A DNA stretch of 17,337 nucleotides from the NCBI GenBank assembly GCA_002432545.1, contig DJFR01000164.1, positions 46,301 through 63,637 of the forward strand. The letters run 5' to 3'. The DNA is from Flammeovirgaceae bacterium UBA5867 (GTDB lineage: Bacteria; Bacteroidota; Bacteroidia; Cytophagales; Cyclobacteriaceae). This document shows positions 6,987 to 15,271 of the stretch, piece by piece. A model generated the notes under the pieces. That model had not been told where the DNA came from. It saw only the letters and a program-made list of their open reading frames with translations, and ran no database searches. Position 1 is the first letter of the stretch; each line of letters starts with the position of its first letter. The translations under genes and the position numbers were made by a program.

Positions 6987-9395
6987 ATGAAATTACCCCT
7001 GTCATTTCGATTTGTAACTGGCGTTGTTTTCCTGCTCATGTTTGTTGCGGCCGATGTACTGGCGCAGTCTACACAGACCATACGCGGAAGAGTGGTTGAT
7101 GGTGTAAGCAATACAGCACTCGTTGGTGTGAGCGTGATGCTGGTGAGTACGGATGAAAAAATATACGGAAGCACCACGGATGCCGATGGCCGTTTTCGCA
7201 TCGACCAGGTTCCTGTAGGCAGACATACTATTCGGATTACATATATAGGATATGAAGAGCAGACCATTCCTAATGTTATTGTTACGGCCGGAAAAGAGGT
7301 GGTGCTTACATTGAGTCTCACAGAAAGTGTAAGTCAATTGAACGAAGTTGTTATAACCGATGATGTAAAGAGCGACAAGACTGCCACGAACAATGATATA
7401 GCTGTAGTGAGCGCGCGTTCCTTTAATGTTGATGATACCAAACGGTATGCCGGTGCTATAGGAGATCCTTCGCGCATGGCAGCCAACTTTGCCGGAGTGG
7501 TCGGGGGAAATGATTCACGTAACGATATTGTTGTACGCGGAAATTCTCCTACCGGGATGTTGTGGCAACTTGAAGGATTGAACATCCCGAATCCGAATCA
7601 CTTTGGTGCATTGGTAAGTACCGGTGGTCCGGTAAGTATACTTAATAATAACAACCTCGATAAATCTGATTTCATGACGAGTGCTTTTCCGGCACAATAT
7701 GGAAACGCAACGGCCGGGGTATTCGATCTTCGCCTGCGCGATGGTAATAATGAAAAACGTGAGTTGCTGGGACAAGTTGGTTTCAACGGATTTGAAATAG
7801 GAGCAGAGGGACCGTTCTCTAAAAATTCAAAAGCTTCCTATATTGCAAACTATCGATACTCTACACTGGGTGTGTTTCAAACATTGGGTATTGAATTCGG
7901 AACGGGTTCCAATACTCCGCTATACCAGGATCTCAACTTCAAAGTAAGTTTGCCTACTGCGCGTGGCGGCAAGTGGACTATATTTGGCCTTGGCGGAACA
8001 AGTTCGATTGATCTCCTCGGAAGTGAAACGGATCTCAACGAGGATGCTAATTTATATGGTACAGAAAATCGTGATTCCTATACGAAATACAGAACTGGTG
8101 TAGCGGGCATCAGTTATGAGAAATCAATCGCAAATACATACCTGCGCTTTACAGCGGGAGCAAGCGCTACCAGCGAACAATTCGATTCTGATTCCCTGGT
8201 ACGCAACACCGAGAATGAAGTTACCAATCGTTACCTGCGCGCACAAGGTGATATGAACACACAGAAGTATTCATTCAATTTCTATACCCGTACCAAATTC
8301 AATGCACGTAATAGTCTCACTTCCGGTTTTTATATAGATGCTACACAATTCGATCTTTTTAACCGCGATATATATGCCAATCTGAATCGCGACACGGTAC
8401 GACTGGATGTTGATGATCAGGCAACGCTATACCAGTTCTTTACCAGTTGGAAGCACCGTTTCAACCCGCGACTTGTTCTTAATATGGGAGCACATGCGCA
8501 GTATTATTCGCTCAATGAACAGTTTGCTGTTGAGCCGCGGGTGAGTCTTCAGTATATACTTGGTAACACGCAGTCCATCAGCATCGGGTATGGTATACAT
8601 AACCAGGCGCAAAATGTTACCACCAATTTCATTCAAACAAAAACAGCAAGCGGTGCAATACTGTTAACCAATAAAGATCTTGACTTTACAACGAGTCAGC
8701 ATTATGTACTTACGTATGACTGGAATATATCTGAGAACCTGCGATTGAAGGCTGAAGGTTATTACCAAACATTGTCCAATGTGCCGGTGGAACAAAGGTC
8801 TTCATCATTCTCAGCGTTGAACACCGGTGTGAGCTTTGCGATAGAAGAGGAAGACAGTCTTGTAAATGAAGGAACCGGTCGTAACTATGGTATCGAGCTT
8901 ACACTGGAACGCTTTTTCAGCAAAGGATATTATTTCCTGATCACCACGTCACTGTTCGATTCAAAGTATAAAGGGAGTGACGGCATCAGTCGTAACACAA
9001 CCTTTAACACACAGTATGTATTCAATGCACTGGCCGGTAAAGAGTGGCGTATCGGTAAAGCGAAGAATTTCTTCTCCGTCAACCTGAAGCTTTCCACGAT
9101 AGGTGGCAAACGTCTTACACCGATAGACTTTGAACAGTCGCAGGTATATGGTCGTACAATTTACAAAGAGAGCGAAGCATTCAGTGAAAGACAGGATCCA
9201 TACTTCCGGGCCGATCTTCGTTTTTCATATCGTAAAGAATATAAACGAAGCACATTGGAGATAGCGCTTGATCTGCAGAATCTCACCAACAACGAGAATG
9301 TTTTTATGCAGAGCTATAACCCGCGCACCAACTCGGTAGTAACGCAATATCAGCAGTCGTTCTTCCCCGTACCCTATATGCGCTTTACGTTTTGA
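6987..9395 (+). CDS. TonB-dependent outer-membrane receptor with carboxypeptidase-regulatory-like domain
   Basis: 802 residues. Signal peptide at 1-26 (VLA|QS). A carboxypeptidase-regulatory-like beta-sandwich follows at about 32-112 (IRGRVVDG... TTDADGRFRI... RITYIGYE). Next is a TonB-box-like stretch (LNEVVITDD), a plug domain (about 140-260, with NDIVVRGNSPTGM and the GPVSILNNN loop) and a beta-barrel ending in the aromatic MRFTF beta-signal. It would import a bulky substrate across the outer membrane using TonB/ExbBD energy. There is no SusD-like lipoprotein next to it, so it is not a typical polysaccharide-utilisation pair, and the substrate cannot be read from the sequence. Upstream on the same strand is the LytTR gene. 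Downstream it converges on the siderophore-type receptor with a strong hairpin between them. Confidence 0.93.
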   Translation: MKLPLSFRFVTGVVFLLMFVAADVLAQSTQTIRGRVVDGVSNTALVGVSVMLVSTDEKIYGSTTDADGRFRIDQVPVGRHTIRITYIGYEEQTIPNVIVTAGKEVVLTLSLTESVSQLNEVVITDDVKSDKTATNNDIAVVSARSFNVDDTKRYAGAIGDPSRMAANFAGVVGGNDSRNDIVVRGNSPTGMLWQLEGLNIPNPNHFGALVSTGGPVSILNNNNLDKSDFMTSAFPAQYGNATAGVFDLRLRDGNNEKRELLGQVGFNGFEIGAEGPFSKNSKASYIANYRYSTLGVFQTLGIEFGTGSNTPLYQDLNFKVSLPTARGGKWTIFGLGGTSSIDLLGSETDLNEDANLYGTENRDSYTKYRTGVAGISYEKSIANTYLRFTAGASATSEQFDSDSLVRNTENEVTNRYLRAQGDMNTQKYSFNFYTRTKFNARNSLTSGFYIDATQFDLFNRDIYANLNRDTVRLDVDDQATLYQFFTSWKHRFNPRLVLNMGAHAQYYSLNEQFAVEPRVSLQYILGNTQSISIGYGIHNQAQNVTTNFIQTKTASGAILLTNKDLDFTTSQHYVLTYDWNISENLRLKAEGYYQTLSNVPVEQRSSSFSALNTGVSFAIEEEDSLVNEGTGRNYGIELTLERFFSKGYYFLITTSLFDSKYKGSDGISRNTTFNTQYVFNALAGKEWRIGKAKNFFSVNLKLSTIGGKRLTPIDFEQSQVYGRTIYKESEAFSERQDPYFRADLRFSYRKEYKRSTLEIALDLQNLTNNENVFMQSYNPRTNSVVTQYQQSFFPVPYMRFTF

Positions 9396-9405
9396 GTGTG
9401 AAGTA

Positions 9406-9441
9406 TTGGTGTGTTGATGTCTCTTAACATCAGCACACCAA
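9406..9441. terminator. Strong hairpin between convergent receptor genes
   Basis: TTGGTGTGTTGATGT (9406-9420) pairs with ACATCAGCACACCAA (9427-9441): 15 bp with a single T-G wobble, closed by a 6-nt loop. It starts 10 nt past the stop of the plus-strand receptor and ends 21 nt before the stop of the minus-strand one, so it probably terminates both transcripts. There is no long T run on either side. Confidence 0.75.
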
Positions 9442-9457
9442 CACACCAACACGTCAA
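9434..9457. repeat. Short tandem octamer repeat
   Basis: Three successive octamers: CACACCAA (9434-9441), CACACCAA (9442-9449) and CACGTCAA (9450-9457). The first overlaps the right arm of the hairpin, so the array looks like repeated copies of the terminator arm, as from slippage or a dispersed terminator-type repeat. Confidence 0.6.
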
Positions 9458-9462
9458 CACAA

Positions 9463-11838
9463 TCAGAAACGGTAGCCTATGCTAAGACGATAGTTCCGCG
9501 GTGCTTCGGTCTGCCAGTAGTAAGCAGCAAGCCAGTCGTAGTATCCGCCACTATATAGATATTTATCCAGTACGTTAAACATGTTCAGGGTAAATTTGAT
9601 TCTGTCTTTTTCCCAGAATATACCGCCATCCAGTTTAAAGTAGTTCGGTAAGTTCTTGCTTGCATCGGTCTCGCTCCAGTTCGCAGTAGCGCGATCAACC
9701 AGGTATGTGAAACCGGCAGATACTCCTGTACCTTTCAACGGACCGTTTTCAAATTTATAGCTTAGCCATGCATTCATGGTGTGTTTTGCGTAACCCGGAA
9801 TAACATCACCGACCTTTATCGTAGTAATGCCATCTGCCACTTCTGTTACTTTCGAATCGGTGTAAGCATAGTTTGCAGACAGGTTCAAACCTTTTACGAT
9901 GTTACCTTTGATGTCGAACTCAACACCCTGCGCTCTTTTCTGACCAAGTACAATGCTGAGTCCTGAGTTTGCCGGACTGTTGGGATCGCCTGTCAGTTCG
10001 TTGTTCTTCAGGATACGGTATACCGATATGGTTGTATTCCATTTACCATCAGCCCAGTCTTTCTTCACGCCAAACTCAGTATTGTTACCAGTAATTGGTT
10101 TTACATCGCCACCGTTGGCCAGGCGGCCTCCTTGTGGAATGAATGCCTGATCATAGAGTGCATATATAGCAGTAGTCTTGTTAACAGAAGCACTGATGCC
10201 AACGCGCGGTGTAATGCGTTTCGCAGCTATAGGATCTGCTCCCCAGCTTGATTGACTTACATCGGTATAGCGTGCAGCCAACGTTAAGCGTACGCGGTTT
10301 TCGAAGAGGCTGAGTTCATCCTGCAAATATATACCGGTATAACGTTGATCCATGGTGCCACCACTGGCTACGGCTCTCGCTTCGAGGTTCATTGAACGAT
10401 CGAACTGCGGATAACCGTTTGCCGGCACACCATACGTTGGACTATATATATTGAAACTACCCGCTGTATCGAGTGCATGTGTCTGGCTCCAGTCAGCTTC
10501 GTAATCTTTCGTGCCTATATCTACACCGGTGAGAATGCGGTGTGTGATGCTGCCGGTTTCTACTTTACCATTCAGAAATACCTGCGCCAGCGTCATATTG
10601 CTTTGCGCATCCCAGATGGAAACACCACGAATAATATCGCCATTGGCTGCCACCGATGAAGGCCACATGGATGAACCTTTTTGCTGGTAGTTAAAGTATG
10701 CAGCCTGTGCCGTAAGTTTCCAGTTTTCGTTGATGTCGTGTTGCAGGTTCAGCAATATACTTTGATCATCGATGCGGGTGGGGTCGAGGCCCGGAGGCAT
10801 CTGTGTGAAGTCTACCGGTAACTTTGCATAACCATCTTTCGCAAACACATAGTACGATCCTACGTTCGACATCTTCGCGTGTTGCCAGTTATATTCGAAG
10901 GTAAGTTTTGTGCGGTCGTCCAGTTTATAGGTAATTACCGGAGCGATGCTATAGCGATCATTAAATTCGAATGCACGGTGCGAACCTTTATTCTGTCCGG
11001 CAAGATTAAGGCGATACAGGAGTTTTCCATCTTCACTTAGTTTGCCATCGAGGTCAAGTGTAGCACGGTATAGATCGTAACTGCCCATCGTAAAGGTTGC
11101 TTCACCTTTGGTTGTGCCGGTGGGCTTCTTGGTTACTACGTTGTATAAACCACTAGGGTCACCGTTGGCAAGCATAAAGCCTGCGGGACCTTTAACGAAT
11201 TCAATATGATCAACAAAGCTCATGTCTTCGGTGAGGGGGCCCCAGAACGATGTGACTACGTTAAAGCCATTACGGAACGCCTGTATCTGTGAGCCGCGCA
11301 TGGTGATATTGGTATATAGATCACCCCAGTGTTCTACACGCGTAGCACCGCTTACGTTTCGGATAAGTCCATCGCTCATGCTGATCACCTGTTGATCAGA
11401 CAACATCTTGCCGGTTACAGTTTGAATGTTCTGCGGAACTTCCAGTAACGGTTCCCCCAGACGAAGGGTTGATGATAGCTCATCCTCTTTGTACGAGCGT
11501 GAACCGGTGATAACAATTTCGTCCAGCTTCTGGCTGTCTTCATTCAGAACAATAACGGGTATAACGGTAGTCTGGTCGCTGGTAACTTCAATCGAAACTT
11601 CTTTAGACTCAAGTCCGATGAACGAGATCAATAGGGTATACGATCCCGGCTGAATTCCTTTTATACTATAATTTCCATTGGCATCTGTATTAACACCTTT
11701 GTTGGTTCCTTTAAGCACTACGTTTACAAACGCAGCAGGAGCCTGATCAGCTGTTTTCACGGTACCTTTAATCCTGCCGGATTGCGCCACGGCACCCAGG
11801 CTTATTGCCATAAGAGAGAGAAGTAGAATTTTTTTCAT
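9463..11838 (-). CDS. TonB-dependent siderophore-type receptor
   Basis: 791 residues. Signal peptide at 1-18 (AVA|QS). A carboxypeptidase-regulatory-like domain follows (about 22-98; IKGTVKTADQ... NTDANGNYSI... ISFIGLES). Then come a TonB box (LDEIVITGSRS) and a plug whose features are typical of ferric-siderophore receptors: LLEVPQNIQTVTGKML, ITMRGSQIQAFRNGF and VKGPAGFMLANGDPSGLYNVVTK split across about 130-240. The barrel ends in the beta-signal RLSIGYRF. Its likely role is uptake of a ferric siderophore (hydroxamate-type receptors such as FhuE/FpvA are the nearest in style) through TonB energy; the actual ligand is not determinable. The ATG start is supported by the signal peptide and a well-formed promoter 38-70 nt upstream. 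No siderophore reductase, biosynthesis gene or Fur gene is nearby. Confidence 0.94.
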   Translation of the reverse strand: MKKILLLSLMAISLGAVAQSGRIKGTVKTADQAPAAFVNVVLKGTNKGVNTDANGNYSIKGIQPGSYTLLISFIGLESKEVSIEVTSDQTTVIPVIVLNEDSQKLDEIVITGSRSYKEDELSSTLRLGEPLLEVPQNIQTVTGKMLSDQQVISMSDGLIRNVSGATRVEHWGDLYTNITMRGSQIQAFRNGFNVVTSFWGPLTEDMSFVDHIEFVKGPAGFMLANGDPSGLYNVVTKKPTGTTKGEATFTMGSYDLYRATLDLDGKLSEDGKLLYRLNLAGQNKGSHRAFEFNDRYSIAPVITYKLDDRTKLTFEYNWQHAKMSNVGSYYVFAKDGYAKLPVDFTQMPPGLDPTRIDDQSILLNLQHDINENWKLTAQAAYFNYQQKGSSMWPSSVAANGDIIRGVSIWDAQSNMTLAQVFLNGKVETGSITHRILTGVDIGTKDYEADWSQTHALDTAGSFNIYSPTYGVPANGYPQFDRSMNLEARAVASGGTMDQRYTGIYLQDELSLFENRVRLTLAARYTDVSQSSWGADPIAAKRITPRVGISASVNKTTAIYALYDQAFIPQGGRLANGGDVKPITGNNTEFGVKKDWADGKWNTTISVYRILKNNELTGDPNSPANSGLSIVLGQKRAQGVEFDIKGNIVKGLNLSANYAYTDSKVTEVADGITTIKVGDVIPGYAKHTMNAWLSYKFENGPLKGTGVSAGFTYLVDRATANWSETDASKNLPNYFKLDGGIFWEKDRIKFTLNMFNVLDKYLYSGGYYDWLAAYYWQTEAPRNYRLSIGYRF

Positions 11839-11876
11839 TGCACGTTAGTACTGGATTTAGAAGTTGTTTAAGCGTG

Positions 11877-11908
11877 CAAATATATTGGGGCATGTTTCCA
11901 TGAGACAA
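11877..11908 (-). promoter_or_regulatory. Promoter of the siderophore-type receptor
   Basis: On the minus strand TTG (11906-11908), 21 nt, then TATATTTG (11877-11884), a perfect match to the Bacteroidota -7 consensus TAnnTTTG with normal spacing. The start point would be about 30 nt before the ATG at 11838. Confidence 0.65.
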
Positions 11909-11930
11909 TCGCTTCTGATAGCGAAAAAAT

Positions 11931-11952
11931 ATACCCCGCATAGGGTATGCGG
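11931..11952. promoter_or_regulatory. Overlapping palindromes upstream of the receptor promoter
   Basis: ATACCC (11931-11936) and GGGTAT (11943-11948) form an inverted repeat with a 6-nt centre. The overlapping CCGCATA (11936-11942)/TATGCGG (11946-11952) form another with a GGG centre. The pair sits about 23 nt upstream of the -33 element, a position typical of an activator such as an AraC-family protein. The regulator is unknown. Confidence 0.4.
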
Positions 11953-12170
11953 TGAGCGGCATGGGTAGGTGAGGAGTCCTTCTGAAGCGGTTGAGGTTCT
12001 TCTTTATAGATCGATCTTTATACTTTTGATATAATGAGATCTACTTAAAGAGCTGGGTATTTATTTTCTTTAAATCATATAGCACTATAACGGGAGAATG
12101 CTATTGCAGCAATTAGAAACCATAATTGTGAAGATATTCATGAATGATTTAATGACATTTGAATGATAAG
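11953..12170. other. Intergenic A+T-rich stretch
   Basis: Rest of the 332-base space between the siderophore-type receptor and the 165-residue gene. It contains a 10-bp palindrome AGATCGATCT (12008-12017) flanked by two CTTTATA copies, and otherwise only A+T-rich sequence. No gene, RNA or clear terminator was seen. Confidence 0.4.
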
Positions 12171-12668
12171 TCATATTATAAATAACAACACTGCAAAATC
12201 GCTTGATGTAATTGAATCCAGGCTTTCTTTTAACGCTGCAATTCCTTCCAATTGAACCGAAGCAAGTTCGGGATCATCGCTTTCCGAGAAGTCTTTATTA
12301 AAATTAATCAGTTCATGGATGGGGAAATTTTGTGGTGAGAGCTGTGAAGCATATTTTAATTTATGCTCATAGGTAAGGATGAAGACAGACTGTTGTCTTT
12401 TTTCGTAGAGCTTGTCTGATACTGAATTGTATTCTCCTTCCAGTAGATCAATGTTTTTTCTCTCCTGCAGAAAGATCAATAGATCTGCAAAAATATACCC
12501 CGACCATTTAAACTTAATCAGGTTTTGAGTGTCGTGTAAAACAACATCGTCAAAGGTATCAATAACTTTTTTTGTTAAGAAACCTCTTTGAATTTTGATT
12601 TCCGCGGCTTCTACAAGGTTAGTAAGTTTAGCGACATGGATAAGCCTGAAATTGGCAATAGCTGACAT
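12171..12668 (-). CDS. Hypothetical protein, soluble, 165 residues
   Basis: Not recognised. The protein is predicted soluble and mixed alpha/beta, with no signal peptide. An N-terminal basic stretch (KIQRGFLTKK) is followed by KWSGYIFADLLIFLQERKNIDLLEGEYN and a long polar region. The C-terminus is acidic (FSESDDPEL) and ends in a hydrophobic tail FAVLLFII. Gene-like features are a full-length open frame with an ATG at 12666-12668 and the same strand and A+T-rich base composition as its neighbours. It lies 83 nt downstream of the 181-residue membrane protein gene and may share its transcript. Its size and company among orphan genes would suit an immunity-type or species-specific protein, but nothing in the sequence proves that. 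Confidence 0.65.
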   Translation of the reverse strand: MSAIANFRLIHVAKLTNLVEAAEIKIQRGFLTKKVIDTFDDVVLHDTQNLIKFKWSGYIFADLLIFLQERKNIDLLEGEYNSVSDKLYEKRQQSVFILTYEHKLKYASQLSPQNFPIHELINFNKDFSESDDPELASVQLEGIAALKESLDSITSSDFAVLLFII

Positions 12669-12751
12669 TGGGTTTGAGACAGATTAGTGAATTGTAATCA
12701 TATAAAATTAAATAACTGCCACAGTAAAAAGAAGTTTTTTTTTGAACCTGG

Positions 12752-13297
12752 CTAGAAGCTATGGATATTAATTCGGTATAGCAGTGTGATTGTGATTGCG
12801 AAGAGAAGCAACACTCCAATGATAGATTTTCTTTTGTTGAATTCGGTAGCATAGAAAAATATAAATCCTCCAATGCACAATACTAACAGCAGAGGAACCC
12901 ATATGAACATACCGAGTACGATCACAGTATATAATGTCTCTATTGAATCTGAAATATCGAGCCAGCGTGTAAAGAATGGTTTTAGATTTTGACGTGATAT
13001 AGCCTGTTGCCACGTTTCCTTTTCTTTAAATATCAGGAGTTTGCTGGTGGCTTCATTAAAAATGAAGTAATAGTTTTTTCCATAGCCGATTATATATTCT
13101 CGATAGAAGTACCATTTTTGAAGATTTTTAATTGATGATTCAAAACCAATTAGAACCGGGGTTTCCGCATACGGATCGCAATCACAAATTATATGTCCTC
13201 CGGGAGTTTGAAATTGAATTTCTCCCATTCCTACACGAGCTTTTGCATTCGTGAAACCTAATAAGATAACTATAAAGATTAATACACATTTCATCAA
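12752..13297 (-). CDS. Hypothetical exported protein with two C-terminal membrane helices
   Basis: Not recognised. 181 residues: a signal peptide at 1-20 (NAKA|RV), an extracytoplasmic part of about 100 residues with three aromatic-rich strands (WYFYREYIIGYGKNYYFIF) and a CDC motif at 38-40, then hydrophobic helices at about 122-149 and 158-174 and a short basic tail. The topology is N-out with a membrane hairpin at the end. Two ATG codons stand together at the start (13292-13297). The gene is isolated by 175 nt from the upstream operon and precedes the 165-residue gene by 83 nt. A small protein anchored this way could sense the envelope, but that is a guess. Confidence 0.68.
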   Translation of the reverse strand: MMKCVLIFIVILLGFTNAKARVGMGEIQFQTPGGHIICDCDPYAETPVLIGFESSIKNLQKWYFYREYIIGYGKNYYFIFNEATSKLLIFKEKETWQQAISRQNLKPFFTRWLDISDSIETLYTVIVLGMFIWVPLLLVLCIGGFIFFYATEFNKRKSIIGVLLLFAITITLLYRINIHSF

Positions 13298-13397
13298 TGA
13301 TACTTAACGAAAGATGTTTCAGAAAAGATGCTACATTTTGTTTTGCAAGAAATAGTATATTCAAACTGATCTGAGGCCCACCTGTGTCTGCAAACTA

Positions 13398-13415
13398 ACG
13401 CTTGAATAGAAGCGT
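13398..13415 (-). terminator. Small hairpin after the YfiR unit
   Basis: ACGCTT (13398-13403) and AAGCGT (13410-13415) pair perfectly around a 6-nt loop, about 58 nt past the stop of the 203-residue gene in its direction of transcription. On the minus strand it is followed by TAGTTTG, only a weak T tract, so termination is possible rather than clear. Confidence 0.3.
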
Positions 13416-13472
13416 CATTCAGGTGTTGTCGAATGATGGGTCATAAAAAGGGAGAATGGTTATATTAGTTCA

Positions 13473-14084
13473 TCACCGCGTGGAGTTGTTATATATAGCG
13501 ATGATTTTTTTGATGTCTTTGCACTTGAATTCGTTATTCCGAATTCTTTTTAATAAAGCTTCATTATCAGCAAGAGCTGGCGAAATAGATTTAATAAAAC
13601 TTTCCTGATCACCATTTTTTACTCCGTACAAATTATTGACGTATTCAATAACATAAGTTTTGTAGCTTGTTCGAATAGTGTAATCTCCCGCCACGGGGTT
13701 ATGAAATGAATCATAGGTCGACCCATAATCGGGAAAGGTAACATAGTAAAGTTTCAACTCGCCCTTGCTTATAATAACTTTGGCTTCTGTGCTTTCGGCC
13801 AGGTAATTTTCTCCTTCAAAAGGATAAAATGCATTTAGTATTGCAAATGTGTCTTTCTTGTAAGCATAAGATTTTAGCTCATGGATATAGAACGTTCTTG
13901 TAAAATAACTCTTCCCGTCATTGATGGATATCTTTTTGCCATACTGGTCTGCAAGTATTTTTACCTTTCCTTTAATCTTTACGTTTTGCTCAGTTACAAC
14001 ATACCCGTTGACATCCTGCGTGTAGGAGAATGAAGAGATAAGAATACCAAGAAACAATAGCGTTATAGGTAAAAATTCGCGCAT
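13473..14084 (-). CDS. Hypothetical secreted protein paired with YfiR-family gene
   Basis: 203 residues with a signal peptide at 1-22 (SYT|QD). After it comes GYVVTEQNVKIKGKVKI, resembling the common Bacteroidota motif of secreted proteins that begin with a 'GYIVTxxGDTIxGxI' strand pair; the family function is not known. The middle is beta-rich and the last 50 residues are helical and basic (LLKRIRNNEFKCKDIKKII). The ATG at 14082-14084 follows the YfiR stop codon by 5 nt, so the two are surely translated from one message and probably act together in the periplasm or at the outer membrane. No catalytic motif was seen. Confidence 0.75.
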   Translation of the reverse strand: MREFLPITLLFLGILISSFSYTQDVNGYVVTEQNVKIKGKVKILADQYGKKISINDGKSYFTRTFYIHELKSYAYKKDTFAILNAFYPFEGENYLAESTEAKVIISKGELKLYYVTFPDYGSTYDSFHNPVAGDYTIRTSYKTYVIEYVNNLYGVKNGDQESFIKSISPALADNEALLKRIRNNEFKCKDIKKIIAIYNNSTR

Positions 14085-14089
14085 AGATT

Positions 14090-14602
14090 TTACAGCGTTT
14101 CGTGAGCCAGCGTAACAACCTGCATGGCTGTTTTCAGATTTCGCTTTTGCATGTCTTTTAAATTCATGTCGTAGCGTATGCGGTTGTCAATTGTGGTGAA
14201 GCTGATGCCCGCGCCTTCGAGGTGAAGTCGTTCACGTTCGGTCACAATCATAACAGGTTTGCCGTCTGTTAGCTTCAGGATTTCAGAAAGCTGATTACTT
14301 TTTTCATCTGCCAGATATACTATACTTGCATCTATGACATCCGTCACGTTATCGGTTTTCACTACACGTGCCTTTGCGCCCGAAAACACCTTGCCGTCCA
14401 TGCTTTTTTGTAATTCTTCGAATGCTTGTGTTTGTCCGAATACGATAATTTTGAAATCGCCTGTTACCACTGGCCACGAACTATATTTAGTAATGCTTTG
14501 AACATATAGCGCATAGGAGCGATGTGTACTCACCTGCGCACGCACGGAGAGATACGCGCCAAAGGCAAGCAATACGAATAGTATGATGGTGCGTGCAGAC
14601 AA
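14090..14602 (-). CDS. YfiR/DUF4154-family periplasmic protein
   Basis: 170 residues. Signal peptide at 1-22 (VRA|QV), then the YfiR pattern: an initial helix with the aromatic motif YALYVQSITKYSSWP, FKIIVFGQT, a middle strand ASIVYLADEK, KPVMIVTERE, and the closing IRYDMNLKDMQKRNLKTAMQV. YfiR of Pseudomonas is a periplasmic repressor of the diguanylate cyclase YfiN; in Bacteroidota such proteins often accompany sensor kinases, but neither partner lies within this window. The start is TTG (14600-14602): a TGA stop stands three codons upstream in frame, and no in-frame ATG occurs before codon 68, so a TTG (or another non-ATG) start is unavoidable and it alone yields a complete signal peptide. 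The following gene starts 5 nt later. Confidence 0.85.
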   Translation of the reverse strand: MSARTIILFVLLAFGAYLSVRAQVSTHRSYALYVQSITKYSSWPVVTGDFKIIVFGQTQAFEELQKSMDGKVFSGAKARVVKTDNVTDVIDASIVYLADEKSNQLSEILKLTDGKPVMIVTERERLHLEGAGISFTTIDNRIRYDMNLKDMQKRNLKTAMQVVTLAHETL

Positions 14603-14788
14603 GGCTTTTCAGATAAGGGATTCAATGATACCGGTTTGAATTTGGTTGTGAAATACCCCATTTGTTGTCTATGCGTATCTATACTTTGAAATTGGGTAGG
14701 ATGTAGCTCCGTTAGTTCGAGTGTTGTGCGTGACTCGGTATTTTATTCGTAGTGTAAAGATTTATATCTCGTCTGGTAAACAAGATGC

Positions 14789-15250
14789 CTACAGGCTTAT
14801 TGTGATTCGTGTGCTCAAGCGATCTTTCAAATATTCCTGAAATTCCTCAAGACTTTTTGTCTTTTCGATTTCTTTCAACGGAAACTTGTCTTTCTTGTTT
14901 GCCACCGTTTTTACCCGCAGTATAGCTCCGTTTCGGGTTGATGAATACAGGCAGTAACATCCCAGTAAAAGTGGAATGACAGGAATTATAATCTGTTCAA
15001 TGTAAATAATATTTACTTCGTGATTGCCGACCACGTGGAGTGCCCGTAGTATATAAAGGATTGAGGCGGTAACCAGGACACTTCCAAAAAGCAAAATTGG
15101 TATCCAGTTATTCAATTCCTTTCCTCGCTCAATCGTTATACTTTGGACATCTGAATACGGAATCGTTTCATAGTTAAAACGACTTCTCAGTAAATGTATA
15201 CCTTCATTCGAAAGACCAAATTCTGTTGTCTCGTAGGCATATTCGTTCAT
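14789..15250 (-). CDS. Membrane protein resembling a PH-like fold split by two helices
   Basis: 153 residues. The first 48 form strand-like segments (FGLSNEGIHL, YETIPYSDVQSITIERGK) typical of the opening strands of bacterial PH domains. Hydrophobic helices at about 49-68 and 84-103 follow. The C-terminus (ILRVKTVANKKDKFPLKEI, then a helix SLEEFQEYLKDRL) looks like the closing strands and capping helix. A PH-type domain interrupted by a membrane hairpin fits the bacterial PH/DUF304-like membrane proteins, but the match is by pattern only. It is the last gene of a three-gene unit, 21 nt after the lipoprotein gene. It has no signal peptide, so the PH-like halves probably face the cytoplasm. Confidence 0.68.
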   Translation of the reverse strand: MNEYAYETTEFGLSNEGIHLLRSRFNYETIPYSDVQSITIERGKELNNWIPILLFGSVLVTASILYILRALHVVGNHEVNIIYIEQIIIPVIPLLLGCYCLYSSTRNGAILRVKTVANKKDKFPLKEIEKTKSLEEFQEYLKDRLSTRITISL

Positions 15251-15271
15251 AAGGGTATTGGTGATAGTTTA

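Noticed and set aside
9434..9457. CRISPR-like array
   Set aside because: The repeated units are 8 bp and contiguous, without spacers; it is a short tandem repeat.
11768..11962. 64-codon minus-strand frame across the receptor start
   Set aside because: Overlaps the receptor's signal peptide region and its promoter; a frame shadow.
12628..12873. 81-codon frame between the two hypothetical genes
   Set aside because: Overlaps both better-supported genes and lacks any gene-like feature.
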